A stretch of DNA of 64,000 bases from Kordiimonas sp. (GTDB taxonomy: Bacteria; Pseudomonadota; Alphaproteobacteria; Sphingomonadales; Emcibacteraceae): contig PADB01000010.1 in NCBI GenBank assembly GCA_002700365.1, positions 420,504 through 484,503 of the forward strand, given 5' to 3'. The notes beneath the pieces were generated by a model that saw only the letters and a program-made list of their open reading frames with translations, was not told the DNA's origin and searched no databases. A program made the translations under genes and the position numbers. Positions 7,202 through 18,688 of the stretch are shown one piece after another (position 1 is the stretch's first letter; each line of letters opens with the position of its first letter).

Positions 7202-7615
7202 TTAAGCGGCGGCATCATCCAATGCTTGCAGCACTTCCTGTGCACGGTCGCGGGCATCTTCCGCCTTGGCGCGCGTTGCCGCATCCTTGGCATCCTGAAT
7301 GTCCTCATTGCAATTTTGCAATTCTTGCTCAATCGCGGCCCGATCAATTTCCGAAAGGGCCATCGCCTCTTCCGCCAACACGGTCAGCGTTGTACCCGTG
7401 ATTTCAGCGAAACCACCCCGCACAAACAACTTCACCAAATCGGCACCGTCATTATGCACTTCAACGATTCCTGGACGAATAGTCGTCACCAATGGCGCAT
7501 GGCCCGGTAGTACGCCGATATCCCCTTCGACACCGGGAACCACAACCATTTCCGCCTCCGCCGACATCAATAGCCGTTCAGGAGAAACCAGTTCAAAGTT
7601 CACTATATCCGCCAT
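7202..7615 (-). CDS. atpC: ATP synthase F1 subunit epsilon
   Basis: 137 aa. The N-terminal beta-sandwich is intact: NFELVSPERLLMSAEAEMVVVPGVEGDIGVLPGHAPLVT is the standard epsilon opening. The C-terminal two-helix part is Ala/Glu/Asp-rich. Epsilon sits on the central stalk and can inhibit ATP hydrolysis by raising its C-terminal helices. It is the last gene of the atpHAGDC operon, 29 bp after atpD. Confidence 0.95.
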   Translation of the reverse strand: MADIVNFELVSPERLLMSAEAEMVVVPGVEGDIGVLPGHAPLVTTIRPGIVEVHNDGADLVKLFVRGGFAEITGTTLTVLAEEAMALSEIDRAAIEQELQNCNEDIQDAKDAATRAKAEDARDRAQEVLQALDDAAA

Positions 7616-7644
7616 TGCCGGTCACCTTGCGTTAAAGTTCAGCC

Positions 7645-9084
<1,440 letters not shown>

Positions 9085-9110
9085 TTAGCCCTTTAGCTTA
9101 CAGCTCTCTA

Positions 9111-9998
9111 TTACAGCGCCTCAGCGCCCGAAATAATTTCAATCAATTCACTGGTAATGACCGCCTGACGTGTCCGGTTGTACGTCAACGTCAACTTCTC
9201 GATCATATCACCCGCATTCCGTGTAGCATTGTCCATGGCACTCATGCGTGCGCCCTGTTCACTTGCCGCATTTTCCAGCAAAGCCCGAAAAATCTGCACC
9301 CCAACATTGCGTGGCAACAAATCTTCCAGAATTTCACTTTCATCTGGCTCGTAATCGTAAACAGCCCCGCCAAGATCAGCAGATGCAGACGCATCCTCTT
9401 CTTCAATGGCCGCAGGTATAAGCTGCTGCTCTGTTACGATTTGTTCTAATGCTGATTTGAATTTGGCGTAAAAGACAGTGCAAACATCAAATTCTTCAGC
9501 CTCAAACATATCCAGTAGACGCTCCGCAATGCCGGACGCATCACCATAACCCAGTGTTTTCACACCAGACATGTCAATGCTATCCACAATACGGCTTTGG
9601 TGTTCACGTCTAAGCGCCTGATATCCTTTACGGCCTACACACAAAATCTTTACAGTCTTGCCGTCTGCCAGCAAGCGACGGATTTTACGGTTCGCGGCTT
9701 TAATAATATTGGTGTTAAAACCGCCGCAAAGTCCACGTTCTGACGTGGCCACGACCAACAAGTGCGTTTCATCCGCGCCCGTACCGGCGAGCAGTTTCGG
9801 CGCACCAACCTGGCCGACCATACTACCACCAAGAGAGGCCAGAACCTGATCCATCCGTTCCGCGTAAGGACGGGCGGACTCAGCAGCCTCTTGGGCGCGG
9901 CGAAGTTTCGCCGCCGCGACCATTTTCATGGCTTTCGTGATCTTCTGTGTCGATTTGACACTATCGATCCGAATTTTAAGGTCCTTAAGGCTTGGCAT
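9111..9998 (-). CDS. atpG: ATP synthase F1 subunit gamma
   Basis: 295 aa. The N-terminal coiled-coil helix ([36 protein letters not shown]...) and the C-terminal helix ([14 protein letters not shown]...[15 protein letters not shown]) are typical of gamma. The subunit is the rotor shaft linking the c-ring to the alpha3beta3 head. It lies between atpA and atpD. Confidence 0.97.
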   Translation of the reverse strand: MPSLKDLKIRIDSVKSTQKITKAMKMVAAAKLRRAQEAAESARPYAERMDQVLASLGGSMVGQVGAPKLLAGTGADETHLLVVATSERGLCGGFNTNIIKAANRKIRRLLADGKTVKILCVGRKGYQALRREHQSRIVDSIDMSGVKTLGYGDASGIAERLLDMFEAEEFDVCTVFYAKFKSALEQIVTEQQLIPAAIEEEDASASADLGGAVYDYEPDESEILEDLLPRNVGVQIFRALLENAASEQGARMSAMDNATRNAGDMIEKLTLTYNRTRQAVITSELIEIISGAEAL

Positions 9999-10027
9999 TA
10001 TGCGTTATCCTTCTTGACACGTGAGAC

Positions 10028-11557
10028 TTAAGAAAAGGTCTTGGTAAATTGTTCCAGGATCTCTTTCAGTTTAGCCTCTGTAGCATCAGAAACTTTTTGT
10101 TCGTCACGAATAGTGTCCAGAACACCCTGATGCTTTGCCCGCATTTCTGACAAGAATGCTTCTTCAAAACGTGTCACGTCTGCCGTATTGATACCGTCCA
10201 GATAACCGTTCACGCCCGCGAAGATTGAAACGACCTGCTCTTCAACCAGCAATGGGCTAAACTGGGCCTGTTTCAATAGCTCTGTCAGGCGCGCACCGCG
10301 ATTCAACAGCTTCTGCGTAGAAGCATCCAGATCAGAACCAAACTGCGCAAAGGCCGCCATCTCACGATACTGTGCCAGTTCCAGTTTAATGGAACCCGCA
10401 ACCTGTTTCATGGCTTTAATCTGCGCCGCAGACCCCACCCGAGACACTGACAAACCAACGTTAATGGCCGGACGAATACCCTGATAGAACAATTCTGTTT
10501 CCAGGAAGATCTGACCATCGGTAATCGAAATCACGTTGGTTGGAATATAGGCGGATACGTCACCAGCCTGCGTTTCAATAACAGGCAGCGCCGTCAAGGA
10601 ACCTGCCCCTTTGTCATCTGACATTTTCGCCGCACGTTCCAGCAGACGTGAATGCAGATAGAAAACATCCCCGGGATACGCTTCACGCCCTGGAGGACGA
10701 CGTAGCAACAGTGACATCTGACGATACGCCACAGCCTGTTTGGACAGATCATCATGAACAATCAGCGCGTGCATGGCATTATCACGGAAGAACTCACCCA
10801 TTGTGGTCCCTGTGTAAGGTGCCAGATACTGCAATGGAGCAGGCTCTGACGCGGTCGCAGCAACAACAATGGAATATTCCATGGCGCCACGCTCTTCCAA
10901 AGACTTCACAATCTGGGCAACTGTCGAACGCTTCTGACCCACGGCGACATAAATGCAATACAGCTTCTTGCTTTCGTCATCACCCGCATGCATTGGCTTC
11001 TGATTGATAAATGTATCAATTGCCACCGCAGTTTTACCTGTCTGACGGTCGCCAATAATCAGCTCACGCTGGCCACGGCCGACCGGCACCAAGCTGTCAA
11101 TCGCTTTCAGACCTGTCTGTACCGGCTCATGAACAGATTTACGGGGAATAATGCCAGGGGCTTTCACCTCAACCCGTGTCCGCGTTACATCCGTCAGCGG
11201 GCCTTTTCCATCGATCGGATTACCCAAACCATCAACAACGCGGCCCAATAGACCTTTACCAACCGGCACATCCACAATGCTCCCGGTCCGTTTAACGCTA
11301 TCACCCTCTTTAATGTCCCGGTCAGACCCGAAAATAACAACACCCACGTTGTCACTTTCCAGGTTCAGGGCCATACCCTGAATACCACCGGGAAATTCAA
11401 CCATTTCCCCGGCCTGAACATTATCCAGCCCATATACACGAGCGATACCATCCCCGACAGACAGCACTTTTCCAACTTCAGACACCTCTGCTTCGGCACC
11501 AAAGTTAGAAATTTGCTCCTTCAGGATCTTGGAAATTTCGGCGGCACGGATGTCCAT
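10028..11557 (-). CDS. atpA: ATP synthase F1 subunit alpha
   Basis: 509 aa, full length. Non-catalytic nucleotide site P-loop [11 protein letters not shown] (about residue 170), with [16 protein letters not shown] and [10 protein letters not shown] motifs in order. The N-terminal helix ([16 protein letters not shown]) anchors delta. Its ATG overlaps the atpH stop by one base, indicating coupled translation. Confidence 0.98.
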   Translation of the reverse strand: MDIRAAEISKILKEQISNFGAEAEVSEVGKVLSVGDGIARVYGLDNVQAGEMVEFPGGIQGMALNLESDNVGVVIFGSDRDIKEGDSVKRTGSIVDVPVGKGLLGRVVDGLGNPIDGKGPLTDVTRTRVEVKAPGIIPRKSVHEPVQTGLKAIDSLVPVGRGQRELIIGDRQTGKTAVAIDTFINQKPMHAGDDESKKLYCIYVAVGQKRSTVAQIVKSLEERGAMEYSIVVAATASEPAPLQYLAPYTGTTMGEFFRDNAMHALIVHDDLSKQAVAYRQMSLLLRRPPGREAYPGDVFYLHSRLLERAAKMSDDKGAGSLTALPVIETQAGDVSAYIPTNVISITDGQIFLETELFYQGIRPAINVGLSVSRVGSAAQIKAMKQVAGSIKLELAQYREMAAFAQFGSDLDASTQKLLNRGARLTELLKQAQFSPLLVEEQVVSIFAGVNGYLDGINTADVTRFEEAFLSEMRAKHQGVLDTIRDEQKVSDATEAKLKEILEQFTKTFS

Positions 11558-12141
11558 TATCCAACCTCTTTCATCGATTCTTCAAGATTAGCCAGTTTAG
11601 TCCGGAGCGAGCTGTCAATCATGCGGGAACCAATATTGACAACCAAACCGCCAAGCAGTTCAGCATCAATCTTCGTTTCCACATTCACATCACGACCGAC
11701 CAAAGATTTGAGTTTGTCTTTCAAAGCAGACAACTGGGCATCTGTCAACGACTGTGCACTGGTCACAGTTGCGCTGACTTCCCCTTTGAACTGCGCCAAA
11801 AGAGCGTGAAGTGCTTCAATCATCTTGCCCAGATCCGGCAGACGGCGATTCTGCGCCACAACGCCAAGGAAATTACCGAGCAATGCATTGAGTTTCAATT
11901 CCTGCGCCAAAGCCACTATCGCTGCCCCTTGTTCTGCGCGGGAAAGAATGGGAGAATTAATGAGTGATGCGAAATCCTCGCTATCACGAATAAGTGTAGC
12001 AACTGTATCCAGATCATTGGCAATATCTGCCAGCGCATCATTTTCCTGCGCCAGATCAAATAAAGCCACAGCATAGCGACCTGCTAGGCCAGAAACGGAT
12101 ACACGCTGTGTAGCACTATTGGGAGCTTGTTCAGATGACAC
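11557..12141 (-). CDS. atpH: ATP synthase F1 subunit delta
   Basis: 194 aa from a GTG at 12141. It has the six-helix N-terminal domain opening [17 protein letters not shown] and the C-terminal [30 protein letters not shown] signature. Delta joins the peripheral stalk to the top of F1. It is the first gene of the F1 operon. The Fo genes (atpB, E, F) are not in the window, which is the usual split in alphaproteobacteria. Confidence 0.95.
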   Translation of the reverse strand: MSSEQAPNSATQRVSVSGLAGRYAVALFDLAQENDALADIANDLDTVATLIRDSEDFASLINSPILSRAEQGAAIVALAQELKLNALLGNFLGVVAQNRRLPDLGKMIEALHALLAQFKGEVSATVTSAQSLTDAQLSALKDKLKSLVGRDVNVETKIDAELLGGLVVNIGSRMIDSSLRTKLANLEESMKEVG

Positions 12142-12358
12142 CTGGTTGTTCCCTGAATTCTGTGTTCAATACCGAATAACAAAGACATCTTAACCTAACG
12201 AAAAGTTGCCCGATGTAAAGACACCATTTATCGGCTGTCGGGCGGTTACTAACACACAGTTCTGCATCCTGCAACCCAACTTTTGTCTTGGATTAAGTCG
12301 GAAACTTCCATTTTTGTTCTTGCGCTGCAGCATAAGCCGCAGAAGCCTGCCAAAAAGG

Positions 12359-14569
12359 CTAATAAAAACTATGTGGATCAACATCAATCTGCAAACGCAC
12401 CCCTTTCATTTTCGGCGCGGTTTTTTGCCAATGACTCAGGACCTTCTGCACATTTATGCCCTTTTCGGCTTTTAATAATATTCGATAACGATGCCGATCG
12501 CGCAACCGCGCCAGCGGCGCCGGCACCGGCCCCAATACCTGAATCCGCGGATCCCTGGGGGCATAGCGGACAAAATGACGTGCCGCATCTGCCACCTTCG
12601 CCATATCTGCGCCCGATAGAATCAGCCCCACAAGCTTTCCAAATGGTGGCATCCCCTGACGTTCACGCGACTCGGCCTCCTGTTCATAAAATGCATCCCT
12701 TTCCCCGGCAATAAGGGCCGCCATCACCGGATGGTCCGGCATATAGCTCTGCAAAAATACGCGACCAGGCTTTTCCGCGCGACCTGCACGGCCCGCCACT
12801 TGTTCCAATTGCTGGAATGTGCGTTCTGCGGCTCTTGGATCACCACCACCCAGCCCCAAATCCGCATCAATCACCCCGACAAGTGTCAACGCAGGAAAAT
12901 GATATCCCTTGGTGACAATCTGGGTACCGATAATAATATCCACTTCGTGATCCGTTATCTGGCGGATCATTTGGCGCGCCCGCTCAGGATGTCCCATCAC
13001 GTCGCTGGCCATGATTGCGACCCGGGCTTCCGGCCAAAGCCGTTCCACTTCTTCGGCCAAACGTTCCACACCAGGACCACACGCCGCCAGACTATCTTCT
13101 GCCTCACAGGACGGGCATTTATCCGGCATCGTCGTGTGATATCCGCAATGATGGCACATCAATTGATGTTTATGACGGTGCTCTACCAACCAGGCCGAAC
13201 AGCTGGCGCACTCAAAGCGATGACCGCAAGACCGGCATAGTGTCAATGGGGCATAACCCCGCCGGTTGAGATATAATAAACTTTGCTCACCCTTTTCTAA
13301 TCCCGCCCCCAGCGCATCCACCAGAGGCGGCGACAGCCATTGACCCGCAGGCATTTTCATTTTTCGCATATCAATGGCTTCAATATCCGGCAAGACGGCC
13401 TCCCCGTGCCGCTCCCCCAGATAAAGCCAATGGTATTTCTCCGACTGGGCATTTATCAGTGTTTCCAGTGACGGTGTCGCAGAGGCTAAGACAACAGCAC
13501 ATGCCGACATTTTTCCACGCACCACGGCCATATCGCGGGCGTTATACATCACCCCCTCTTCCTGCTTATAGGTAGGTGAATGCTCCTCATCGACGACAAT
13601 TAACGACAACTCAGCAAACGGCAAAAACAATGCGGATCGCGCCCCGACAACAACACGGGCCTGCCCGCTTGCGACAGCCATCCACGCGCGGCGGCGTTGG
13701 GCCAACGTTAAATCAGAATGCCAGACCACCGGGGCCTCACCAAAACGTTCCCGAAACCGGTCCAGCCATTGTGAAGTTAAGGCAATTTCCGGCAACAACA
13801 CCATCACCTGCCCTGTTGTCGCGCGGATTGCTTCGGCAATGGCTTCAAAATAGACCTCTGTCTTACCTGACCCGGTTACCCCTTCCAGCAGATACACGGC
13901 GAAGGCACCCTGCTGCACCCCTTCGCGCAACGCTAATGCGGCGGCCGTTTGATCGTTAGACAAAGCCGGGCCATGACGAAACCCGTCTGGTACGGGAAAG
14001 TCATCATCTCCGGCCACCTGAATTGGCAAAAGGCTTTCTGCTTTGACCAGCCCCCGTACCACGGAGGCGCTGACATCAGCCCGGCGGGCAAAGTCCTGTA
14101 CGCTGCGCGCCCTGCCATCGGCCGCCACCGCCAGTACAGCGCGGCGCGCATCCGTCATTTTAGACGGCAGACTCCCGCCACCCACATATAACGTACGCCG
14201 GGGCATCTCTTCTACGGCACGTGGCACACTCATCGCCATCTTCAGCACAGCACCGGGTTGCGTCAGTGTATAATCCGCAACCCAGTCAATAAAGCGACAT
14301 AACGTGTCCGGCAAAGGCGGTAGAGACAACCTCTGTTGTATCGGTTTTAATTTTTCTAGTGGTAAGAGGTCGCCCTCTTCTTCATGGTTTCCATCTGCCC
14401 ACACCACGCCTATTTCCTTGCGCCCTGCCAGCGGGACGCGGACAAAATCTCCTGTTTTCAAAGGACTGTCCCCCGCCAACAATTCTTGCCCGCAAGCATA
14501 ATCCAGCGGTCCCAGCAAAGGACGCGGCAACAATACCCGAAGGCGGCGGGTTTCAAAAAGATCTGACAC
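12359..14569 (-). CDS. priA: Primosomal replication restart helicase PriA
   Basis: 736 aa from GTG 14569; the frame is open back to 14695, but those starts lack ribosome binding sites and give an untypical leader, so the start is a judgement based on the usual PriA opening RVLLPRPLLGPLDYAC. Walker A GVTGSGKTEVY, DEEH box (VVDEEHSPTYKQEEG) and the two zinc-binding Cys clusters (CRSCGHRFECASCS and CHHCGYH...CPSC) are present. PriA binds stalled forks and loads the replicative helicase. It lies upstream of atpH, a common neighbour in this class. Confidence 0.93.
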   Translation of the reverse strand: MSDLFETRRLRVLLPRPLLGPLDYACGQELLAGDSPLKTGDFVRVPLAGRKEIGVVWADGNHEEEGDLLPLEKLKPIQQRLSLPPLPDTLCRFIDWVADYTLTQPGAVLKMAMSVPRAVEEMPRRTLYVGGGSLPSKMTDARRAVLAVAADGRARSVQDFARRADVSASVVRGLVKAESLLPIQVAGDDDFPVPDGFRHGPALSNDQTAAALALREGVQQGAFAVYLLEGVTGSGKTEVYFEAIAEAIRATTGQVMVLLPEIALTSQWLDRFRERFGEAPVVWHSDLTLAQRRRAWMAVASGQARVVVGARSALFLPFAELSLIVVDEEHSPTYKQEEGVMYNARDMAVVRGKMSACAVVLASATPSLETLINAQSEKYHWLYLGERHGEAVLPDIEAIDMRKMKMPAGQWLSPPLVDALGAGLEKGEQSLLYLNRRGYAPLTLCRSCGHRFECASCSAWLVEHRHKHQLMCHHCGYHTTMPDKCPSCEAEDSLAACGPGVERLAEEVERLWPEARVAIMASDVMGHPERARQMIRQITDHEVDIIIGTQIVTKGYHFPALTLVGVIDADLGLGGGDPRAAERTFQQLEQVAGRAGRAEKPGRVFLQSYMPDHPVMAALIAGERDAFYEQEAESRERQGMPPFGKLVGLILSGADMAKVADAARHFVRYAPRDPRIQVLGPVPAPLARLRDRHRYRILLKAEKGINVQKVLSHWQKTAPKMKGVRLQIDVDPHSFY

Positions 14570-14701
14570 AGTTTTGTATGGTTTTCCTGTTACGATATAT
14601 GTTGCACTATATGGCATATTATAAAATGAGCAATATGACGCTTGCCATGGCCTGCGAAACGCGCTACCCCGAACTATATCCATTATCAGGAGCAATATAT
14701 T

Positions 14702-15358
14702 ATGAAGTTCTTCGTCGATACCGCTGATATTGATGAAATCCGCGACCTCGCCACCACCGGACTGTTGGATGGCGTGACAACAAACCCCTCCCTGATCGCC
14801 AAAAGCGGCCGCGACTTTCTCGACGTCATTGCCGAAATCTGCGATATTGTTGACGGCCCCGTCAGCGGTGAGGTTACCGCGCTGGACTACGAAGGTATGA
14901 TAAAAGAAGGCGAAGTTGTTTTAGCCATTGCGGATAATGTCGCGTTGAAAGTCCCTCTTACAGTTGATGGATTGAAAGCTTGTAAATATTTTGCCGACAA
15001 GGGCCGTATGGTTAATGTCACCTTATGCTTCTCCGCCGCGCAGGCTTTATTGGCGGCCAAGGCCGGGGCCAGCTTCATCAGCCCGTTTGTCGGGCGGCAT
15101 GATGATATTGGACAGGACGGCATGTCCCTGATCGAAGATATCCGCACCATTTATGATAATTATGATTTCAAAACTGAAATTCTGGTTGCGAGCGTTCGTC
15201 ACCCTATTCATGTAACAGACGCCGCACGCATTGGTGCCGATGTCTGCACTATTCCACCTAAAGTCATACGGCAACTCTCGAAACATCCTCTAACTGATAA
15301 CGGACTTGCAGCTTTTATGGACGATTGGGCAAAAACAGGGCAAACTATCCTGAAATAA
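14702..15358 (+). CDS. fsa: Transaldolase-like fructose-6-phosphate aldolase
   Basis: 218 aa, the short form of the transaldolase family. [30 protein letters not shown], and the Schiff-base Lys in ALKVPLT (K83) are present, as are [11 protein letters not shown] and [10 protein letters not shown]. Short members either cleave fructose 6-phosphate to dihydroxyacetone and glyceraldehyde 3-phosphate, or act as a true transaldolase; sequence alone does not settle which. A clear AGGAG lies 9 bp before the ATG. It is divergent from priA. Confidence 0.9.
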   Translation: MKFFVDTADIDEIRDLATTGLLDGVTTNPSLIAKSGRDFLDVIAEICDIVDGPVSGEVTALDYEGMIKEGEVVLAIADNVALKVPLTVDGLKACKYFADKGRMVNVTLCFSAAQALLAAKAGASFISPFVGRHDDIGQDGMSLIEDIRTIYDNYDFKTEILVASVRHPIHVTDAARIGADVCTIPPKVIRQLSKHPLTDNGLAAFMDDWAKTGQTILK

Positions 15359-15385
15359 CGATCACAAAAAACAGGCTATCAATTC

Positions 15386-16108
15386 GTGGATCAGAACGTT
15401 CCCGACCAGACCGAGGAAATAAGCGCAGAACAAGTTGCTGCTTTCTTGAACGCGCATCCTGATTTCTTCCTGCATCACCCTGAATTGCTGGAGTTACTGA
15501 CTCCCCCTACCCGTCATCATGGGGATAATGTCGTCGACCTTCAGCAAAGCATGGTCGTACAATTACGGGAACGCTTGAATTCCCTGAACGATTATCAGGG
15601 CACAATTATTGCGGCGACGCGCAATAACCTCTCGATCCAACATCTGATTCACGAAGCCGCCCTTGCTGTGCTAGACGCGACCAGTTTCGAACATATGGGG
15701 CATATTGTAACCCATGACTGGCCGGATATTCTGCAGGTAGATGTCGTGTCCATTTGCTTTGAAAATGACCGTCATTGCCCCCCGCCTGAAATAGGGTCCG
15801 AACGTCTACTGGCAGAAGGGCGCACAGCCCATTATCTGGATCAGGATAATGCCGTCATCCTTCGCGGTAACATAGAAGGCAATGTGGAACTTTTTGGTCC
15901 GGCAGCCCCTTTGGTACAGGCCGAAGCCCTTATCCGGATCCATGATACAGAATTCACACCAACGGGTATATTGGCCTTTGGTACCCGCGATCCGGACACG
16001 TTCACCCCCGGGCAGGGAACCGAGCTTCTCCGTTTTCTCGAAGGGGTACTACGCAGATGTATGCAACAATGGATTATGCGTGACCGTCAAACGCCGCTGC
16101 GCGACTAA
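15386..16108 (+). CDS. DUF484 family protein
   Basis: 240 aa from GTG 15386. The N-terminal helical segment EQVAAFLNAHPDFFLHHPELLELLTPP is the DUF484 hallmark, followed by a coiled region and a GAF-like domain ending LEGVLRRCMQQWI. Function is not established; the gene is commonly placed directly before xerC, as here. It starts 27 bp after fsa and probably shares its transcript. Confidence 0.88.
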   Translation: MDQNVPDQTEEISAEQVAAFLNAHPDFFLHHPELLELLTPPTRHHGDNVVDLQQSMVVQLRERLNSLNDYQGTIIAATRNNLSIQHLIHEAALAVLDATSFEHMGHIVTHDWPDILQVDVVSICFENDRHCPPPEIGSERLLAEGRTAHYLDQDNAVILRGNIEGNVELFGPAAPLVQAEALIRIHDTEFTPTGILAFGTRDPDTFTPGQGTELLRFLEGVLRRCMQQWIMRDRQTPLRD

Positions 16109-16162
16109 AGCCTCCGGCAAAAAGCGGTCAATATGCCGCAACCCCTTAATTCAGGATGACCG

Positions 16163-17149
16163 ATGAACCTACAGGACTGTTATGATGACTGGCAACGTTA
16201 TCTGGCGTCAGAACGGCAGGTCTCCCCACACACGCTATCAGCATATACCCGCGACATGGATCATTTCCTGGCCTTTCTCACCGGCCATCTTGGGCATCGC
16301 CCTTCGGTCAATGACCTGGAATCGTTGCAGGCCCGGGATTTTCGCGCCTTCCTCGCAGACCGGCGGCGGGATGGTCTGAGCGCCTCCTCTATTGCCCGTG
16401 AATTTTCTGCCGTGCGTAGCTTTTTTCGTTTTCAGAAACGCTACGGCGCTATCACGAACGATTCTATCGCCCTGATACAAGCCCCCAAGCGCGCAAAACG
16501 TCTTCCCCGCCCACTGACGGAACAATCGACGCAGAAGCTTCTGGATACGGCGGCGTCCCTGGAATCTGGCTGGCAGAATGCCCGTAATGTGGCAATCATG
16601 ACATTGCTCTATGGGGCGGGACTGCGGCTCTCGGAAGCCCTAAATCTAAATTACGGACAATGGCCTGAGACAGACACATTAAGGGTGTTAGGCAAACGCC
16701 AAAAAGAACGGCTTGTCCCCTTACTTCCTGTCGTCCGTGAGGCCGTAGCTGATTATGTGAAACGCTGTCCTTATACCATGGCCGCTGATGAGCCCCTGTT
16801 TCGTGGTAGCCGCGGTGGGCGGCTCAACCCCCGCCAGGTACAGAAAACCATGCAACAGCTCCGTCTCGCATTGGGATTGCCGTCCTCGGCAACGCCCCAC
16901 GCCTTACGTCATAGTTTTGCGACACACCTTCTCACGGGCGGGGGGGACTTAAGAACAATACAACAATTACTGGGGCATGAAAGTCTAGCCACAACCCAAT
17001 ATTACACCGATGTTGATACCGCATATCTTCTGGATGTCTATAATATGGCCCACCCCTCTGCAACCACACAAAACACCGCCAAAGACCAAAGACTTAATAA
17101 GCTGCCCTCTTCCGCTAGCAATGATCCATCTTCACGTAAAAACGTATAA
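16163..17149 (+). CDS. xerC: Tyrosine recombinase XerC
   Basis: 328 aa. An N-terminal SAM-like core-binding domain (WQRYLASERQVSPHTLSAYTRD) precedes the catalytic domain. All active-site residues are visible: Arg in GAGLRLSEAL, Lys in LGKRQKER, His-x-x-Arg in HALRHSFATHLL, His in LLGHESL, and Tyr in TTQYYTDVD. With XerD it resolves chromosome dimers at dif. The call of XerC over XerD rests on the DUF484 neighbour. The C-terminal ~30 residues after VYNMAHP are a polar extension. Confidence 0.92.
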   Translation: MNLQDCYDDWQRYLASERQVSPHTLSAYTRDMDHFLAFLTGHLGHRPSVNDLESLQARDFRAFLADRRRDGLSASSIAREFSAVRSFFRFQKRYGAITNDSIALIQAPKRAKRLPRPLTEQSTQKLLDTAASLESGWQNARNVAIMTLLYGAGLRLSEALNLNYGQWPETDTLRVLGKRQKERLVPLLPVVREAVADYVKRCPYTMAADEPLFRGSRGGRLNPRQVQKTMQQLRLALGLPSSATPHALRHSFATHLLTGGGDLRTIQQLLGHESLATTQYYTDVDTAYLLDVYNMAHPSATTQNTAKDQRLNKLPSSASNDPSSRKNV

Positions 17150-17155
17150 TGGGTT

Positions 17156-18610
17156 ATGAAAAAAGTAGCGATTATATGGCTGCGTCATGACCTTCGTTTT
17201 CATGACAACCCGGCAATACAAACAGCTTTGGCTGAGGGGTATGCTGTCCTGCCGATATATATTGATGATACAGATATGCCCGCGCAGGAAAAATTGGGTG
17301 GGGCGCGACGTTGGTGGCTGCATTACGCGCTTAAAGACTTAAGCCATACCCTCTTCTCTCACCACTTGAAACTGGTCTTACGCAAAGGTTCTGCGCTGAA
17401 GATTTTACAGCAGATCAGTCAGGACATCGCTGCCGATGCGATTTTTACGACGCGTCCGCTCTCCCCCTATGACAAAGATATCATACAAAAATTATCATTA
17501 TTTTGTGACAAACAGAACCTCACGCTAAAGCAGACGTCAGGACAATTACTTCTTGATGACCCGGCAATTTTTCTCAACAAATCCGGTCAGCCTTACAAGG
17601 TGTTCACGCCTTTCTGGAAAGCATTACTGCAGCAATTTTCCCACAGCGCGCCTTCTGTCACGAAAACGACACCTAAAGTCTCTGCTATTGAGGATTTCTC
17701 CCTTGTCAAAACAGACAATCTGGAAAGCTGGGCACTGCTGCCGACAACACCCAATTGGGCCAAATATTTCTCCTACATATGGAATCCCACCGAGGCAGCC
17801 GCACATGACCGGCTAAAGGACTTTATCTCTGGCAACCTGCCCCACTATCAACATCAACGGGATATCCCCGCTTCTGATTCCACCTCTGCCCTATCGCCCT
17901 GGCTGGCCTGTGGGCAAATAAGTCCTCGCCGCATCTGGGCCGACATGCAGCACCATATGGACCAACACCCCGATCAGGCAAACGCCACAATGGCATATTT
18001 ACGTCAATTGGCGTGGCGGGACTTCAGTTATTATCTCTTGCACCATTTTCCGCATATGCCTACCCGCGCCTTAAATAACCGTTTTAATCATTTTCCATGG
18101 GACCATAATCCCGATGCGTTGCATAAATGGCAACAAGGTCAGACAGGCTATCCCTTTATTGACGCTGCCATGCGTCAATTGTGGCAGACAGGCACAACGC
18201 CCAACCGCCTGCGCATGGTTACCGCCAGCTTCTTGACAAAAAATCTACGGATAGACTGGAGACTGGGAGAACGGTGGTTTTGGGATACATTGGTGGATGC
18301 CGACATCGCCAATAATACCGCCGGATGGCAATGGGTCGCAGGATCAGGGGCCGATGCCGCCCCGTATTTTCGGATCTTCAACCCCCTGCGCCAATCAGAA
18401 AAATTTGACCCAGAGGGCAACTATATCCGCCAATGGCTTCCGGAGCTCGCCGCCCTTCCCAACAATCATCTTCATGCCCCGTGGGCGGCACCCGCGTCTG
18501 TTCTACAGCAAGCACAGGTAGTTATCGGCGGCAACTATCCTGCCCCCCTCATAGATCACGGTACCACACGCAATGCAGCCTTGGCAGCCTATCACAGCCT
18601 GCCAAAATAA
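17156..18610 (+). CDS. phrB: Deoxyribodipyrimidine photolyase (class I CPD-type)
   Basis: 484 aa. It opens VAIIWLRHDLRFHDNPAI, the antenna-binding Rossmann domain of photolyases, and ends with the FAD domain: LSPWLACGQISPR, WRDFSYYLLHHFPH, GQTGYPFIDAAMRQLW, RMVTASFLTKNL, and WQWVAGSGADAAPYFRIFNP. It uses blue light to split pyrimidine dimers. The starting ATG is 6 bp after xerC, so the two are probably cotranscribed. The antenna chromophore cannot be told from sequence. Confidence 0.93.
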   Translation: MKKVAIIWLRHDLRFHDNPAIQTALAEGYAVLPIYIDDTDMPAQEKLGGARRWWLHYALKDLSHTLFSHHLKLVLRKGSALKILQQISQDIAADAIFTTRPLSPYDKDIIQKLSLFCDKQNLTLKQTSGQLLLDDPAIFLNKSGQPYKVFTPFWKALLQQFSHSAPSVTKTTPKVSAIEDFSLVKTDNLESWALLPTTPNWAKYFSYIWNPTEAAAHDRLKDFISGNLPHYQHQRDIPASDSTSALSPWLACGQISPRRIWADMQHHMDQHPDQANATMAYLRQLAWRDFSYYLLHHFPHMPTRALNNRFNHFPWDHNPDALHKWQQGQTGYPFIDAAMRQLWQTGTTPNRLRMVTASFLTKNLRIDWRLGERWFWDTLVDADIANNTAGWQWVAGSGADAAPYFRIFNPLRQSEKFDPEGNYIRQWLPELAALPNNHLHAPWAAPASVLQQAQVVIGGNYPAPLIDHGTTRNAALAAYHSLPK

Positions 18611-18611
18611 A

Positions 18612-18632
18612 GACGGCCCCAAGGGGGCCGCC
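18612..18632. terminator. Hairpin between convergent phrB and lpd
   Basis: CGGCCCC-AAG-GGGGCCG (18614-18630) is a perfect 7-bp GC stem directly after the phrB stop. T runs are short on both strands, so termination may be weak or factor-assisted. Confidence 0.5.
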
Positions 18633-18688
18633 TCATATTTCCATCTTCTGACAAATCAGCGCGCGCTCAACTGTTGCCAAATCATCGT

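Noticed and set aside
14570-14695. Longer N-terminus for priA starting at 14695 or 14617
   Set aside because: The extra residues do not resemble PriA, no ribosome binding site precedes either start, and the longest form would run into the fsa leader.
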